Shown here: positions 36,407-45,083 of the stretch, in pieces
Layout of the letters: each line of letters begins with the position of its first letter
Numbering within the stretch: position 1 is the stretch's first letter
Source: Collinsella sp. AF25-2LB
Lineage (GTDB): Bacteria; Actinomycetota; Coriobacteriia; Coriobacteriales; Coriobacteriaceae
Reading direction: 5' to 3'
Length of the DNA: 64,000 nt
Assembly (NCBI RefSeq): GCF_003458415.1
Contig: NZ_QRUF01000008.1
Location: 1-64,000, forward strand
Translations under genes and position numbers: made by a program
Notes under the pieces: model-generated
Told to the model about the DNA's origin: nothing
What the model saw: the letters and a program-made list of their open reading frames with translations, nothing else
Databases searched by the model: none

Positions 36407-37792
36407 ATGACGGATCAGGAAACGATCGAGCGCGTGCACGTGACGGCCGACGATATCGAGGCCTCCAACGACCTTATCGACTTTATCGAGGCATGCCCCA
36501 GCATGTTCCATACGGCAGCGACCATTATGGCCGAACTCGACGAGGCGGGCTTTACCTACCTGCCCGAGAACGCAGCGTGGGACATCGAGCCGGGCGGGCG
36601 TTATTACACGCAGCGCAACACCTCGAGCGTCGTTGCCTTTAAGGTGGGCGAAGACCTGGCCGCTACGTGGGGCGAGGACGGCGTTGCCGGCGACTATCAT
36701 TTTCAACTCACGGCGTCACACAGCGATTCGCCGACGTTTAAGGTTAAGGCCGTGCCCGAGCTCGACGGCGCGGGCGAGACGCTGCGCCTGAACACCGAGG
36801 CCTACGGCGGCATGATCGACTACACCTGGTTCGATCGCCCGCTGGCACTTGCGGGCCGCGTGCTGGTGCGCGAGGGCGACCGTATCGAGAGCCGCTTGCT
36901 CGCTACCGAGCGCGAAGTTGCCATTATCCCGAGCCTTGCCATCCATATGAATCGTGGCGTTAACGAGGGCTTTGCGCCCAACCGAGCTGTCGACCTGTGC
37001 CCGCTCATCAGCGCCGGCGACCTTAAGCAGGGAGATTTTGACGCCCTGATCGCCGACGAACTGGACGTTGAGCCCGAGCAAATTTTGGGTCGCGACCTGT
37101 TCCTGGTCAATCGTCAGGATGCACGCATTTGGGGCTGGGCCGACGAGTTTATCTCGACGCCCAAGCTCGACGACCTGGCCTGCGCCTACACCTCGCTGCA
37201 GGCATTTTTGGGTGCCGAGAATGCGCACGACGTTTCGGTCTTTTGCTGCTTTGATAACGAGGAGGTTGGCTCCGAGACCAAGCAGGGCGCCATGTCGACG
37301 TTCTTGGCCGACGCGCTGCGCCGCATCAACGGGTCGCTGGGCTTCGATGACGAGTCGTACCACCGCGCACTTGCCGCTTCGATGCTCGTGAGCTGCGACA
37401 ACGCGCATGCCGTGCACCCCAACCACGCCGAGAAGTGCGACGCCCGCAACCAGGTTGTGCTTAACGGCGGCATCGTCATCAAGGAGGCCGCCAACCAGCA
37501 CTACTGCACCGACGCCTTTAGCCGCGCGGTGTTCCAGGCCATTTGCGATGACGCCGACGTGCCCACGCAGGCCTTTGCCAACAAGAGCGATATGGCCGGC
37601 GGTTCTACCCTGGGCAATCTGTCCAATATGCAGGCGAGCATGCATGCCGTGGACGTGGGCCTGCCGCAGCTTGCCATGCACTCGAGCTACGAGACCGGCG
37701 GCGTGCGCGACGTAATGTACGCCATCCGCGCCCTCACCGCCTTCTACGAGCGTGACCTGACCATCAACGGCGCCGAAAGAGTGGAGCTCTAA
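36407..37792 (+). CDS. M18-family aminopeptidase
   Basis: A 461-residue zinc aminopeptidase of family M18 (aspartyl aminopeptidase type). Metal ligands are in TASHSDSPTFKVK, STPKLDDLACAYTSL, CFDNEEVGSETKQGAMSTF (catalytic Glu), SCDNAHAVHPNHAEKCD and the C-terminal LAMHSSYETGG. The ATG at 36407 follows AAAGGGGAGAG; the longer frame starting at 36296 has no site. It is divergent from the amide hydrolase gene. Confidence 0.93.
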   Translation: MTDQETIERVHVTADDIEASNDLIDFIEACPSMFHTAATIMAELDEAGFTYLPENAAWDIEPGGRYYTQRNTSSVVAFKVGEDLAATWGEDGVAGDYHFQLTASHSDSPTFKVKAVPELDGAGETLRLNTEAYGGMIDYTWFDRPLALAGRVLVREGDRIESRLLATEREVAIIPSLAIHMNRGVNEGFAPNRAVDLCPLISAGDLKQGDFDALIADELDVEPEQILGRDLFLVNRQDARIWGWADEFISTPKLDDLACAYTSLQAFLGAENAHDVSVFCCFDNEEVGSETKQGAMSTFLADALRRINGSLGFDDESYHRALAASMLVSCDNAHAVHPNHAEKCDARNQVVLNGGIVIKEAANQHYCTDAFSRAVFQAICDDADVPTQAFANKSDMAGGSTLGNLSNMQASMHAVDVGLPQLAMHSSYETGGVRDVMYAIRALTAFYERDLTINGAERVEL

Positions 37793-37794
37793 AA

Positions 37795-37827
37795 CCTGCC
37801 AAAAAGGGACAGGTTTATTTTGGCAGG
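37795..37827 (+). repeat. REP-like element R3
   Basis: CCTGCCAAAA/TTTTGGCAGG stem with the AGGGACAGGTTTA loop, identical to R2. The stem extends by two A-T pairs. It begins two bases past the aminopeptidase stop codon. Confidence 0.85.
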
Positions 37828-37879
37828 TTTTATCTGGGCGAATGCAAAGGGTGAAACCGAACTAGATCTGCGATACGTG

Positions 37880-37913
37880 GCCGCCGAGGTGCAGTGCGCC
37901 TCGGCGGCTTTTT
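37880..37913 (+). terminator. Terminator of the aminopeptidase gene
   Basis: GCCGCCGAGG and CCTCGGCGGC pair perfectly across 9 nt and are followed by TTTTTGTG. This is a textbook intrinsic terminator. Confidence 0.88.
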
Positions 37914-38007
37914 GTGTACAGAGTACGGCTAATGCTTATAAATGCTATACATGCTTTACGTATCTACCATAGAGCTTTATGATATTTTGAAGTATTAAGG
38001 AGGGGTC

Positions 38008-38388
38008 ATGACCACAACAGCCGCTCAGATCAACGTACGTCTCGATGCCGATCTTAAAAGGAGTGGGGACGCCGCTCTCTCCAAGGCCGGTATGACGCCG
38101 AGCCAAGCGGTGCGAGCGCTCTGGCAGCTTGCAGCATCGCTGGCCGATCGCCCCGGTGCGCTCGAGGATATCCTGCTGCCCAGTCGTGCCCGGGCGGAAC
38201 AGCGCGAGCGCGAAAAAGCCGCCAAACGTAAGCTCGAGCTTATGGATCAGGGGTCGAAGCTGTTCGCTGCCGCTTGCTGTGAGTCGGGAATCGATATGGT
38301 CAAGGCTCAGCCATCGGACGACGAAGAGCTCAAACGGAATGCCTATGCGGATCGCTATGGCGAGGAGATGAGCTGGCTCTATGAGTGA
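38008..38388 (+). CDS. RelB/DinJ-like antitoxin
   Basis: A 126-residue protein. Residues 7-50 (AQINVRLDADLKRSGDAALSKAGMTPSQAVRALWQLAA) form a ribbon-helix-helix of the RelB/DinJ type. A charged helical region (SRARAEQREREKAAKRKLELM) follows, then a tail that should bind the toxin. AAGGAGGGG precedes the ATG. It overlaps the next gene by 8 nt, typical of toxin-antitoxin operons. RelB-type antitoxins usually pair with RelE/YafQ toxins, so the pairing with a PIN toxin is less common. Confidence 0.83.
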   Translation: MTTTAAQINVRLDADLKRSGDAALSKAGMTPSQAVRALWQLAASLADRPGALEDILLPSRARAEQREREKAAKRKLELMDQGSKLFAAACCESGIDMVKAQPSDDEELKRNAYADRYGEEMSWLYE

Positions 38389-38872
38389 GACTCCAAAGCG
38401 CATCTTGGTTGACACCAACGTGTGGCTCGATTACTTCATTCCCTCACGACGTGGTCGTTCGGTGGCGATTGAGTTTTTACGCGATGCATGCACGGCGCAG
38501 GTTGATTTGCTGTATGCGGCGACATCGTCCAAAGACCTGTTTTATTTGATTTCAAGCGAACATAAGGCATGGTATCGGCGAGAGCACGGTTCGCTTTCCC
38601 AGTATGCCGCTACGGTAGCGACTTCGCTTGCATGGGATTGTCTTAGCGTGCTGTCGCAGCTTGCCACGCCAGTGCCCTGTGACCTGAGCGACATCTGGAT
38701 GGCGAGCAGACAGCGTGAGCTCCATAGCGATTACGAAGACGATTTAATCATTGCGGCAGCGATACGCGCTCAAGCAGATCTACTGGTCACCAACGATGTC
38801 AAACTCTGTTCACACGCACCCGTTGCAGCAATGAGCGTAGAAGACGCAAAGAATTACTTAGCAACGCTCTAG
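38381..38872 (+). CDS. PIN-domain toxin, probable RNase
   Basis: A 163-residue PIN-domain protein. The acidic active-site residues are in ILVDTNVWLDYF (first Asp), SDIWMASRQ, HSDYEDDLIIAAA and LLVTNDVKL. These magnesium-dependent nucleases cut RNA, as in VapC toxins. Overlap with the antitoxin gene ensures co-translation. I infer a working pair, since all motifs are present. Confidence 0.85.
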   Translation: MSETPKRILVDTNVWLDYFIPSRRGRSVAIEFLRDACTAQVDLLYAATSSKDLFYLISSEHKAWYRREHGSLSQYAATVATSLAWDCLSVLSQLATPVPCDLSDIWMASRQRELHSDYEDDLIIAAAIRAQADLLVTNDVKLCSHAPVAAMSVEDAKNYLATL

Positions 38873-38910
38873 CAATTTGAAGACCCTGCAGGTTGAGCAA
38901 ACGTCAGCGA

Positions 38911-39008
38911 GAGCCCGCCAGAGTGAGCAAGGTGACGTGAAAGAGGAGGGCATAGGCCTTTTGGCCATGCCCGACGATTGAACGTCAGATTGCCGCTCTG
39001 GCGGGCTC
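38911..39008. repeat. Composite inverted repeat after the toxin gene
   Basis: GAGCCCGCCAGAG (38911-38923) pairs with CTCTGGCGGGCTC (38996-39008). TGACGT/ACGTCA forms a middle stem and GGGCATAGGCC/GGCCATGCCC the apex. The plan of stacked stems with internal loops recalls the E elements. Confidence 0.7.
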
Positions 39009-39021
39009 GCAGCGTCGAGGG

Positions 39022-39049
39022 GTTCCGGCGTTTGGCAAAACGCCGGAAC
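39022..39049 (-). terminator. Hairpin downstream of the 2-hydroxyacid dehydrogenase gene
   Basis: GTTCCGGCGTTT and AAACGCCGGAAC pair perfectly across 4 nt, just past the minus-strand stop codon. No U-tract follows. It is a likely transcript end. Confidence 0.6.
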
Positions 39050-39051
39050 AA

Positions 39052-39987
39052 TTAGTGTTCGATCCAGCAGCGCAGGGTCTCGCCGGCCTGCAGGTGACGC
39101 AGATTCTCCGCGGCGATGTCGACGACGTTGTTGAGCGTGGCTGCCAGGTGGAACCAGCCGGAGACGTGCGGCGTGATGAGCATGTTGGGCGCATCCCACA
39201 GGGGGCTTGTCGCGGGCAGCGGTTCGGGGTCGGTGACGTCGACCGCGGCGCCGGCGAGATGTCCCGACTCCAGAACGGCAACCAAGTCATCGGTGACCAC
39301 AAGGTCGCCGCGGCCGCCGTTGGCAAAGAAGGCACCTGGTTTCATCGCGGCAAAGAACTCGGCGTTCGCCAGACCGCGGGTCTCGGGCGTGCTCGGCATA
39401 AAGGATGCGACGATGTCGGCCTCTGCCAGGCGCTCAGGTAGGGCGTCCATGCCGTCCATGTCCTCAAACACAATGGGGTAGACGAGTGGATGGCGCTTGA
39501 TGCCGCGGACGTGCGCGCCCATGCCGCGGCAGAGCGTGGCAAAGTGACCGCCGATATCGCCCGCGCCCAGCACCAGCACGTTGGCGTTTTTGAGCGAGGT
39601 AACTGGCCCCAAATCCTCCCAGCGATGTTCGCGCTGCAAGTCGTGATAGCCGGGCAGGCGCTTCATCATGGAAAGGACCATGGCAAACATGTGCTCGCTC
39701 ACGGCCTGGCCGTAGGCGCCCACCGAGCAAGACAGTTTGGCGTCGGCTGGCACGGTGCCGGCGGCAAGGTAGTCGTCATAGCCGGCGGTCTGCAATTGCA
39801 GCAGCTGGAGATGCTCGCATGCCGTGAGCATGTCAGAGTCGATGTTGCCCAAGATCACGTCGGCGTTGGCGACTTGTTCGCGCGTGATAGCGTCGGCGCT
39901 CGTGTAGATAAAGTCCTCGCCCGGAGCGCTCGACTCAAGAATTGCGCGATGGTGGTCGTTGACGGGCAGCAAAACCAAGATGTTCAC
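39052..39987 (-). CDS. D-2-hydroxyacid dehydrogenase
   Basis: A 311-residue NAD(P)-dependent dehydrogenase. VLVLGAGDIGGHFATLCRGMGAHVRGI is the nucleotide-binding fold, ANGGRGDLVVTDDLVAVLESGHLAGAAVDVTDPEPLPA is the classical family signature, and TPHVSG holds the catalytic His. The Rossmann loop is GAGDIG rather than the usual GxGxxG spacing of lactate dehydrogenases, and the substrate is unknown. The start is GTG, with AAAGGA upstream. The longer frame would begin inside repeat R4. Confidence 0.88.
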   Translation of the reverse strand: MNILVLLPVNDHHRAILESSAPGEDFIYTSADAITREQVANADVILGNIDSDMLTACEHLQLLQLQTAGYDDYLAAGTVPADAKLSCSVGAYGQAVSEHMFAMVLSMMKRLPGYHDLQREHRWEDLGPVTSLKNANVLVLGAGDIGGHFATLCRGMGAHVRGIKRHPLVYPIVFEDMDGMDALPERLAEADIVASFMPSTPETRGLANAEFFAAMKPGAFFANGGRGDLVVTDDLVAVLESGHLAGAAVDVTDPEPLPATSPLWDAPNMLITPHVSGWFHLAATLNNVVDIAAENLRHLQAGETLRCWIEH

Positions 39988-40007
39988 AAGTAGTCCTTTC
40001 CGCTTGA

Positions 40008-40040
40008 CCCGCCAAAAAGGGACAGGTTTATTTTGGCGGG
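40008..40040 (+). repeat. REP-like element R4 with compensatory stem change
   Basis: CCCGCCAAAA and TTTTGGCGGG pair around the same AGGGACAGGTTTA loop. Relative to R2 and R3, a T-A pair has become C-G on both sides, which supports selection for pairing. Confidence 0.85.
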
Positions 40041-40067
40041 TTTTATCAGGCAAAACGCTATAAAAAC

Positions 40068-40110
40068 GCCGGGCTTCGCGATGGTTAACATATCCATCGT
40101 GAAGCCCGGC
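40068..40110 (-). terminator. Terminator of map
   Basis: GCCGGGCTTCGCGATGG pairs with CCATCGTGAAGCCCGGC across 9 nt, with one mismatch or wobble. Minus-strand reading gives a TTTTTATAG tail. It directly follows map. Confidence 0.8.
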
Positions 40111-40120
40111 GCATCCACGG

Positions 40121-41008
40121 CTACCAGCTCAGCAGCTCGTAGCCGTCCTCGGTCACCACGAGCTGTACCTCGCACTGGGCCGAATCGCTGCCGTCCTTGG
40201 TGCGCACGCACCAGCCGTCGCCCTTGCTGATCTTGATGTCGGGCGCTCCGGCGTTGACCATGGGCTCGATGGTAAAGACCATGCCCGGCACCATGATGGT
40301 GTCCACATCGGGCGCCTCGGTGGTAAAGCCCACAAACGGGTCCTCGTGGAACTCCTTACCGATGCCGTGTCCGCCGTACTCGCGCACCACGCTAAAGCCG
40401 GCGTCCTCGACGGTCTTTTGTACTGCCTCGGCCATAACGGAGAGCGGTAGCCATGGCTTGACGGCTGCCAGACCCGCCTCCACGCTGGCACGGGTGACGT
40501 CGACCAGGCGCTGGCGCTCGGCCGAGACCTCGCCGATGCAGAACATGCGGCTCGAATCACTAAAGTAACCGTCCAAGATCGTGGAGCAGTCTACGTTGAT
40601 GATGTCGCCCTCGTGCAGCACGTCCGTATCGCAGGGAATGCCGTGGCAGACCACATCATTGATCGAGGTGCACACGCTCTTGGGGTAGCCCTCGTAGTTG
40701 AGGTCGGCCGGCGTGCCACCGTGCTCGACGGTGTAGTCGTAGATCATCTGGTCGATCTGGTTGGTGGTCATGCCTGCGGCGATATGCTCGCCCACATAAT
40801 CGAGCACGCCCACGTTGATGGCTGCCGAGCGCTTGATGCCCTCGATATCGGCGGGAGTCTTGTAGAGCGTGCGAGGCAGAACCTCCCAGCCTTCTTCCCA
40901 CAAGCGCTCGAGGCGCTCATCAAAGGCGCTATGGCATTTCTTGTATTTCTTGCCGCTGCCGCACCAGCAAGCGTCGTTGCGGCCGGGCACGGGTCCTTTG
41001 TCATACAT
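40121..41008 (-). CDS. map: Methionine aminopeptidase with SEC-C zinc motif
   Basis: A 295-residue type I methionine aminopeptidase. An N-terminal SEC-C zinc motif (GRNDACWCGSGKKYKKCH, residues 9-26) precedes the catalytic domain. Metal ligands lie in INVDCSTILDGYFSDSSR, GGHGIGKEFHEDP, FTIEPMV and the last Glu in AQCEVQLVVT. The SEC-C extension is known in several Gram-positive enzymes and may help ribosome binding. It removes the initiator methionine from nascent proteins. Confidence 0.95.
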   Translation of the reverse strand: MYDKGPVPGRNDACWCGSGKKYKKCHSAFDERLERLWEEGWEVLPRTLYKTPADIEGIKRSAAINVGVLDYVGEHIAAGMTTNQIDQMIYDYTVEHGGTPADLNYEGYPKSVCTSINDVVCHGIPCDTDVLHEGDIINVDCSTILDGYFSDSSRMFCIGEVSAERQRLVDVTRASVEAGLAAVKPWLPLSVMAEAVQKTVEDAGFSVVREYGGHGIGKEFHEDPFVGFTTEAPDVDTIMVPGMVFTIEPMVNAGAPDIKISKGDGWCVRTKDGSDSAQCEVQLVVTEDGYELLSW

Positions 41009-41060
41009 GGCTAACTTCCTTTCATTCGCAGCTAGTATAGCCCACCCACGCGGCCATAAA

Positions 41061-41127
41061 AGTTGCGGTGATATAGTTCCGATTTAAGCGGTTTAACAGC
41101 ACAAATAGGAACTATATCACCGCAACT
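41061..41127. repeat. Inverted repeat T3 (GTTGCGGTGA family)
   Basis: AGTTGCGGTGATATAGTTCC (41061-41080) is exactly complementary to 41108-41127, with 27 nt inside. It is the best preserved of the three T copies. Confidence 0.82.
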
Positions 41128-41168
41128 GATGGGGCGGGATGGCGGGCACTAGCTGCTGCGTGGTTTTG

Positions 41169-41945
41169 CTAGTAGCTCACCTGGCAGGGAATACCGAGGG
41201 CGCGCACGCGCGCGGCAATGGCGTCGAGCACCTCGGGCGCTGCTTTGGCAAGGCCGGCGACTGGTGTCTCGCGCGCGACCGTGTAGATGGTCGCCTCCTG
41301 CGGACGAATGCGCTCAAGCGCCGCGAGCCAGGGGGCAACATACTCCTCGCCGGTATTGTCGATGAGCTTGCCCTGATACTCGCCGGTCAAAAAGATCGTC
41401 TGGATAATAACGTGACCGTCAAAGCTTGCGAACGTCTCGATCTGGTGTTCGACGTTGTAGGGGCCAACAGGCTGGTCGAGCAGCTGGATAAACGCCGGGT
41501 CGACGGTATCGAGCTTAAGAATGTTGTCGTCGACCATCATGAGCGCGTCGTGCACCTCGGGGCGGTCGGCGCGTGTGCCGTTGGAGAGCACGGCGATCTT
41601 GGAGTTTGGGGCAAGCTCGTCGCGCAGTGCGACGGCGCCGGCGATGGCCCGTGGAAACTCCGGTGCGGCGGTGGGCTCGCCGTTGCCTGCGAAGGTGATT
41701 ACATCGGGGAGCTCGCCCTCGGCTGCCATCTCGCGCAGCTTTGCCTCGAGCGCTTCGAGTACCACGGCAGCCGTGTTATACGGCTCATGGCAGGGGCGCT
41801 CGGCGTTGAGGCCGTTCTCGCAGTAGATGCAGTCGAACGTGCAGATTTTGCCGCTGGCCGGCATCATGTTGACGCCGAGCGAGAGACCAAGGCGACGGCT
41901 GCGAACGGGCCCAAAGATGGGGCTGGCATTCAAAAACGTAGACAT
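41169..41945 (-). CDS. Radical SAM protein of unknown substrate
   Basis: A 258-residue radical SAM enzyme. The cluster motif is CTFDCIYC (C35, C39, C42), after SPIFGPVRSRRLGLSLGVN, a signature of a conserved group within COG0731. FAGNGEPTAAPEF is the SAM-contact region. Relatives modify tRNA or act on proteins, but I cannot assign a substrate. GAGGAG is spaced 9 nt from the ATG at 41945; the longer frame with extra Met codons is less likely. It stands alone. Confidence 0.85.
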   Translation of the reverse strand: MSTFLNASPIFGPVRSRRLGLSLGVNMMPASGKICTFDCIYCENGLNAERPCHEPYNTAAVVLEALEAKLREMAAEGELPDVITFAGNGEPTAAPEFPRAIAGAVALRDELAPNSKIAVLSNGTRADRPEVHDALMMVDDNILKLDTVDPAFIQLLDQPVGPYNVEHQIETFASFDGHVIIQTIFLTGEYQGKLIDNTGEEYVAPWLAALERIRPQEATIYTVARETPVAGLAKAAPEVLDAIAARVRALGIPCQVSY

Positions 41946-42170
41946 AGGCATATGCTCCTCAAGACAATTGTGCCTAAGCATAGCATCGGCTCCAAAGCAA
42001 GGTGTGGGCTCTTGCTTTACAAGTTTCGTTTTTTCACGTCGCTCATGATGCCGTGCCATGAAAAGCCTCGGGTCGGGTAAAGTTAATCTGTTAACAAGGT
42101 GTAAGGCAATGCGGGTCTATCCAACCGCACTGACGTGCAACTGGATGAGCATTGATGACGGGGGCACAAC

Positions 42171-42968
42171 ATGGATTTTACGGTCGAGAATGCGGGCACC
42201 ACGATCGCCTGTCGCGAATATGTCGGCCCGGATGTGTCGCCTGATGCTCCTGCCTTGGTGTGCGTGCACGGCGCTTGTGTCGACGGCACATTTTTTGACG
42301 GTATCGCTTGTGAGCTCAGCCGCAACTACCGCGTAATTGCCTACGACCGCCGCGGCTGCGGTGGCAGCAGCGATGCGGCAGACGGCAGCTATGATCTTGC
42401 CGCTCAGGCCGCCGACCTGCAAGCCGTGATCGAACACGTTGGCGCTCCGGCAAATGTGCTTGCGCATAGCGCCGGTACGTTGGTGGCGCTGGAGCTTCTT
42501 CGCACCGAACCCCATCTCGTTGCCCGTGCGATTCTGCATGAGCCGGCTGTGTCGGACAAAGGCGTCGGTATGGGCGCAGCTCCGGTTTTGCTCGATATGA
42601 TTGCGGCGGGAAAGGTTTCAAGGGCGCTCCGGCTTTTCTTGGGAGCCCTCGGCGACTTGGACCCCGAGGCTCCTGGAACGACCGAAGCGGAAGCCAAACA
42701 TGCCCTGCGCAACGGCCGCAGTTTCATGGCAAACGAATACGGGATTGCTATGACCTGCGTTCCCGATTGGGATAGCGTTCGCGCGTCAAAAACGGTGGCC
42801 GCCGTGCTCCTGGGCGAGCTCTCGATTGGCACATCCCGCGAGGCTGGTACGCGAGCGGCTGCCGAATATCTCGATTGCCCCCTCGTGACAATCCCGGGCG
42901 CGCACAACGGCCTGCGCGATCGCCCGGCAGCGGCTGCCCAGACTGTCCGTAGCATCCTGGAGCTCTAG
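42171..42968 (+). CDS. Alpha/beta hydrolase
   Basis: A 265-residue alpha/beta-fold hydrolase. LVCVHGACVDGTFFDG forms the oxyanion region, YDRRGCGGSS follows, VLAHSAGTLVALELL is the nucleophile elbow (Ser), and IPGAHNGLRDRPAA supplies the His. Substrate unknown; esterases and peptidases share this fold. The ATG is preceded by GGGGGC, a fair ribosome-binding site. Flanks do not indicate a pathway. Confidence 0.85.
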   Translation: MDFTVENAGTTIACREYVGPDVSPDAPALVCVHGACVDGTFFDGIACELSRNYRVIAYDRRGCGGSSDAADGSYDLAAQAADLQAVIEHVGAPANVLAHSAGTLVALELLRTEPHLVARAILHEPAVSDKGVGMGAAPVLLDMIAAGKVSRALRLFLGALGDLDPEAPGTTEAEAKHALRNGRSFMANEYGIAMTCVPDWDSVRASKTVAAVLLGELSIGTSREAGTRAAAEYLDCPLVTIPGAHNGLRDRPAAAAQTVRSILEL

Positions 42969-43179
42969 CAGCCGTAAAAATCAAAACAGTCTTCACTCGC
43001 AAACGTTTCGGCCGTGTTAACAAATGTGCTCAAAACCTCACGTCTGCGGCTTCAATCGCGCCGCCTGCCAACTCATAAAAATGTAACAGCATTCACGTGC
43101 TTACCTGCATCGGCAAGGTGTTACCCTTGTAACATTTGGAACCCACCGCTACCATGCGAAACTATCGAAAGGGCCCCAT

Positions 43180-45060
43180 ATGCTCAATAATCACGAGGTC
43201 AATCTAACCGACGAGGAGGCTGCCGCCGAGGTCGCCCGTGTCGCGAAGACCTACCCCGTGGTGCGTTTGCTGTCGGCCGATCAGATTAAGAGTGAGCCTA
43301 ACTGCCTGCTCGCCGGTGATCGGTGTCCTTGTCTGCGTCAGTCAAGTCTTGAGGCTTTGGCAGACTCCGATGAGGTGTCGGAGCAACTGCTCAATGATGG
43401 CACTGAGTACCGCGCCCGTCTACGCCCTTTGAAGGTCGAGGGCGAGCCTCACGTCTTGCTGATGGTGCGTCCGATCGATGAGCAAGAGGCCGCAGAAGAG
43501 GACCTTGTCTACACCGACGTGCTGACGAATGTGCGCAATCGCCGATATTACGAGGAAAAGCTCCGTAGCACCCGCGTGAATGCCGGCGTTGCGGTGATCG
43601 ACCTTGATGATTTTAGGGTCTTCAACGATACGTGTGGCCGTCATGCCGGCGACCTTGCGCTCGGTGCTGTGGCGACAGCCATGCGCAGCGGAATCCGTTC
43701 GACTGACGAGCTTGTGCGCTATGGCTGCGACAAGTTTGTGGTTGTCATGCCCAATATTCCCTCCGACGACTTCACCCGTCGCCTGCATCAGGTGTCCGAT
43801 GCCGTTCGTTCCACGATTATTCCGGGCCATGAGTACGTGAGCTTGACGGCATGTGTTGGTGGCGTTCGCATTCATGGCGAGACGGTCGATGAGGGCGTTG
43901 GCCGCGCTGCCCAGTTACTGAGCCGCGCTAAGGCAAAAGCCGGTACGGTCGTGACCGATGCCGATTCCATCGAGGCCTTCCAAAGCGAAAAGCCTTTGGT
44001 GCTTATTGTCGATGACTCCGAGATGAACCGAGTCATTCTCAACGAGATGCTCAAGGACGAGTATTGTATCCTCGAGGCCGATAACGGTCGTGCGGCGCTC
44101 GACATGGTCGACCGCTATGGCGATGAGTTGTCGCTCGTGCTGCTGGACATTATCATGCCGGGCATAAGTGGCTTTGAGGTACTGGCCGATCTGTCGCGCC
44201 GATCGGGTATCGACAATCTGCCTGTCATCATGATCTCGAGCGAAGATTCCGATGATATGGTTCTGCGCGCGTACGAGCTGGGCGCCTCGGACTATATCAA
44301 CCGCCCGTTTGACTCCCGTGTCGTGCGCCGCCGTGTAAGCAACACCATCCGCCTATACGCCAAACAGCGCCGCCTGACGAACCTGCTGTCCCAGCAGTAC
44401 AACGAGCGCGTCAAGAACAGTCGCATGCTCATCGACATCATGGCCGGCGTCATGGAGCTTCGCAACGGCGAGAGCGGCAGACACGTTACGAACATCGAGA
44501 AGCTGACCGAGCTGCTGCTTGGCTGTCTGGTCCAGCGTAGCGGCACGGTCTCCCTCGACAATGAGGAACGCTCTACGATCGCCCTGGCTTCGGCGCTGCA
44601 CGATATCGGCAAGATGTCGATTGACGATGCGATCCTCAACAAGCCCGGGCGCCTTACGCCCGAGGAGTTCGAGATCATGAAGACGCATACCACGATCGGC
44701 GCCGATATGCTGCTTAAGCTGGGTAGCCATCACGCCGGCAATGCGCTTATGGAATATGCGTACCAGATTGCGCGTTGGCATCACGAGCGCTGGGACGGCA
44801 AGGGTTATCCCGATGGCCTCAAGGGCGACGATATCCCCATCGCCGCGCAGGTGGTTTCGGTGGCTGACGTGTACGATGCTCTGACGAGTGTGCGTGTGTA
44901 CAAGGACGCTATCCCGCACAAGGAGGCGATCCAGATGATCCTGGACGGTAAGTGCGGCACCTTTAACCCGCTGCTGCTCGATTGCCTGCTCGAGGTGCAA
45001 GACCAAATTGCCGAGACGTTGGCACGCCCCGCCGACGTCGTTGCGTTTCCCACGATTTAG
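43180..45060 (+). CDS. GGDEF-like / receiver / HD-GYP signalling protein
   Basis: A 626-residue three-domain protein. Residues about 110-265 form a GGDEF-like domain whose active loop reads GCDKF (182-186) instead of GGDEF, so cyclase activity is doubtful. Residues about 270-395 form a receiver domain with phospho-acceptor D323 (LLDIIMPG); the usual KPF Lys reads RPF (YINRPFD). Residues about 410-615 form an HD-GYP domain with HDIGK (H474-D475) and HHERWDGKGYPDGL, a c-di-GMP phosphodiesterase type. No membrane segment is present. An Hpt protein gene follows at 24 nt, so phosphate from Hpt could reach D323. Confidence 0.9.
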   Translation: MLNNHEVNLTDEEAAAEVARVAKTYPVVRLLSADQIKSEPNCLLAGDRCPCLRQSSLEALADSDEVSEQLLNDGTEYRARLRPLKVEGEPHVLLMVRPIDEQEAAEEDLVYTDVLTNVRNRRYYEEKLRSTRVNAGVAVIDLDDFRVFNDTCGRHAGDLALGAVATAMRSGIRSTDELVRYGCDKFVVVMPNIPSDDFTRRLHQVSDAVRSTIIPGHEYVSLTACVGGVRIHGETVDEGVGRAAQLLSRAKAKAGTVVTDADSIEAFQSEKPLVLIVDDSEMNRVILNEMLKDEYCILEADNGRAALDMVDRYGDELSLVLLDIIMPGISGFEVLADLSRRSGIDNLPVIMISSEDSDDMVLRAYELGASDYINRPFDSRVVRRRVSNTIRLYAKQRRLTNLLSQQYNERVKNSRMLIDIMAGVMELRNGESGRHVTNIEKLTELLLGCLVQRSGTVSLDNEERSTIALASALHDIGKMSIDDAILNKPGRLTPEEFEIMKTHTTIGADMLLKLGSHHAGNALMEYAYQIARWHHERWDGKGYPDGLKGDDIPIAAQVVSVADVYDALTSVRVYKDAIPHKEAIQMILDGKCGTFNPLLLDCLLEVQDQIAETLARPADVVAFPTI

Positions 45061-45083
45061 TTTGACCAAAGGAGTTTTAATCC

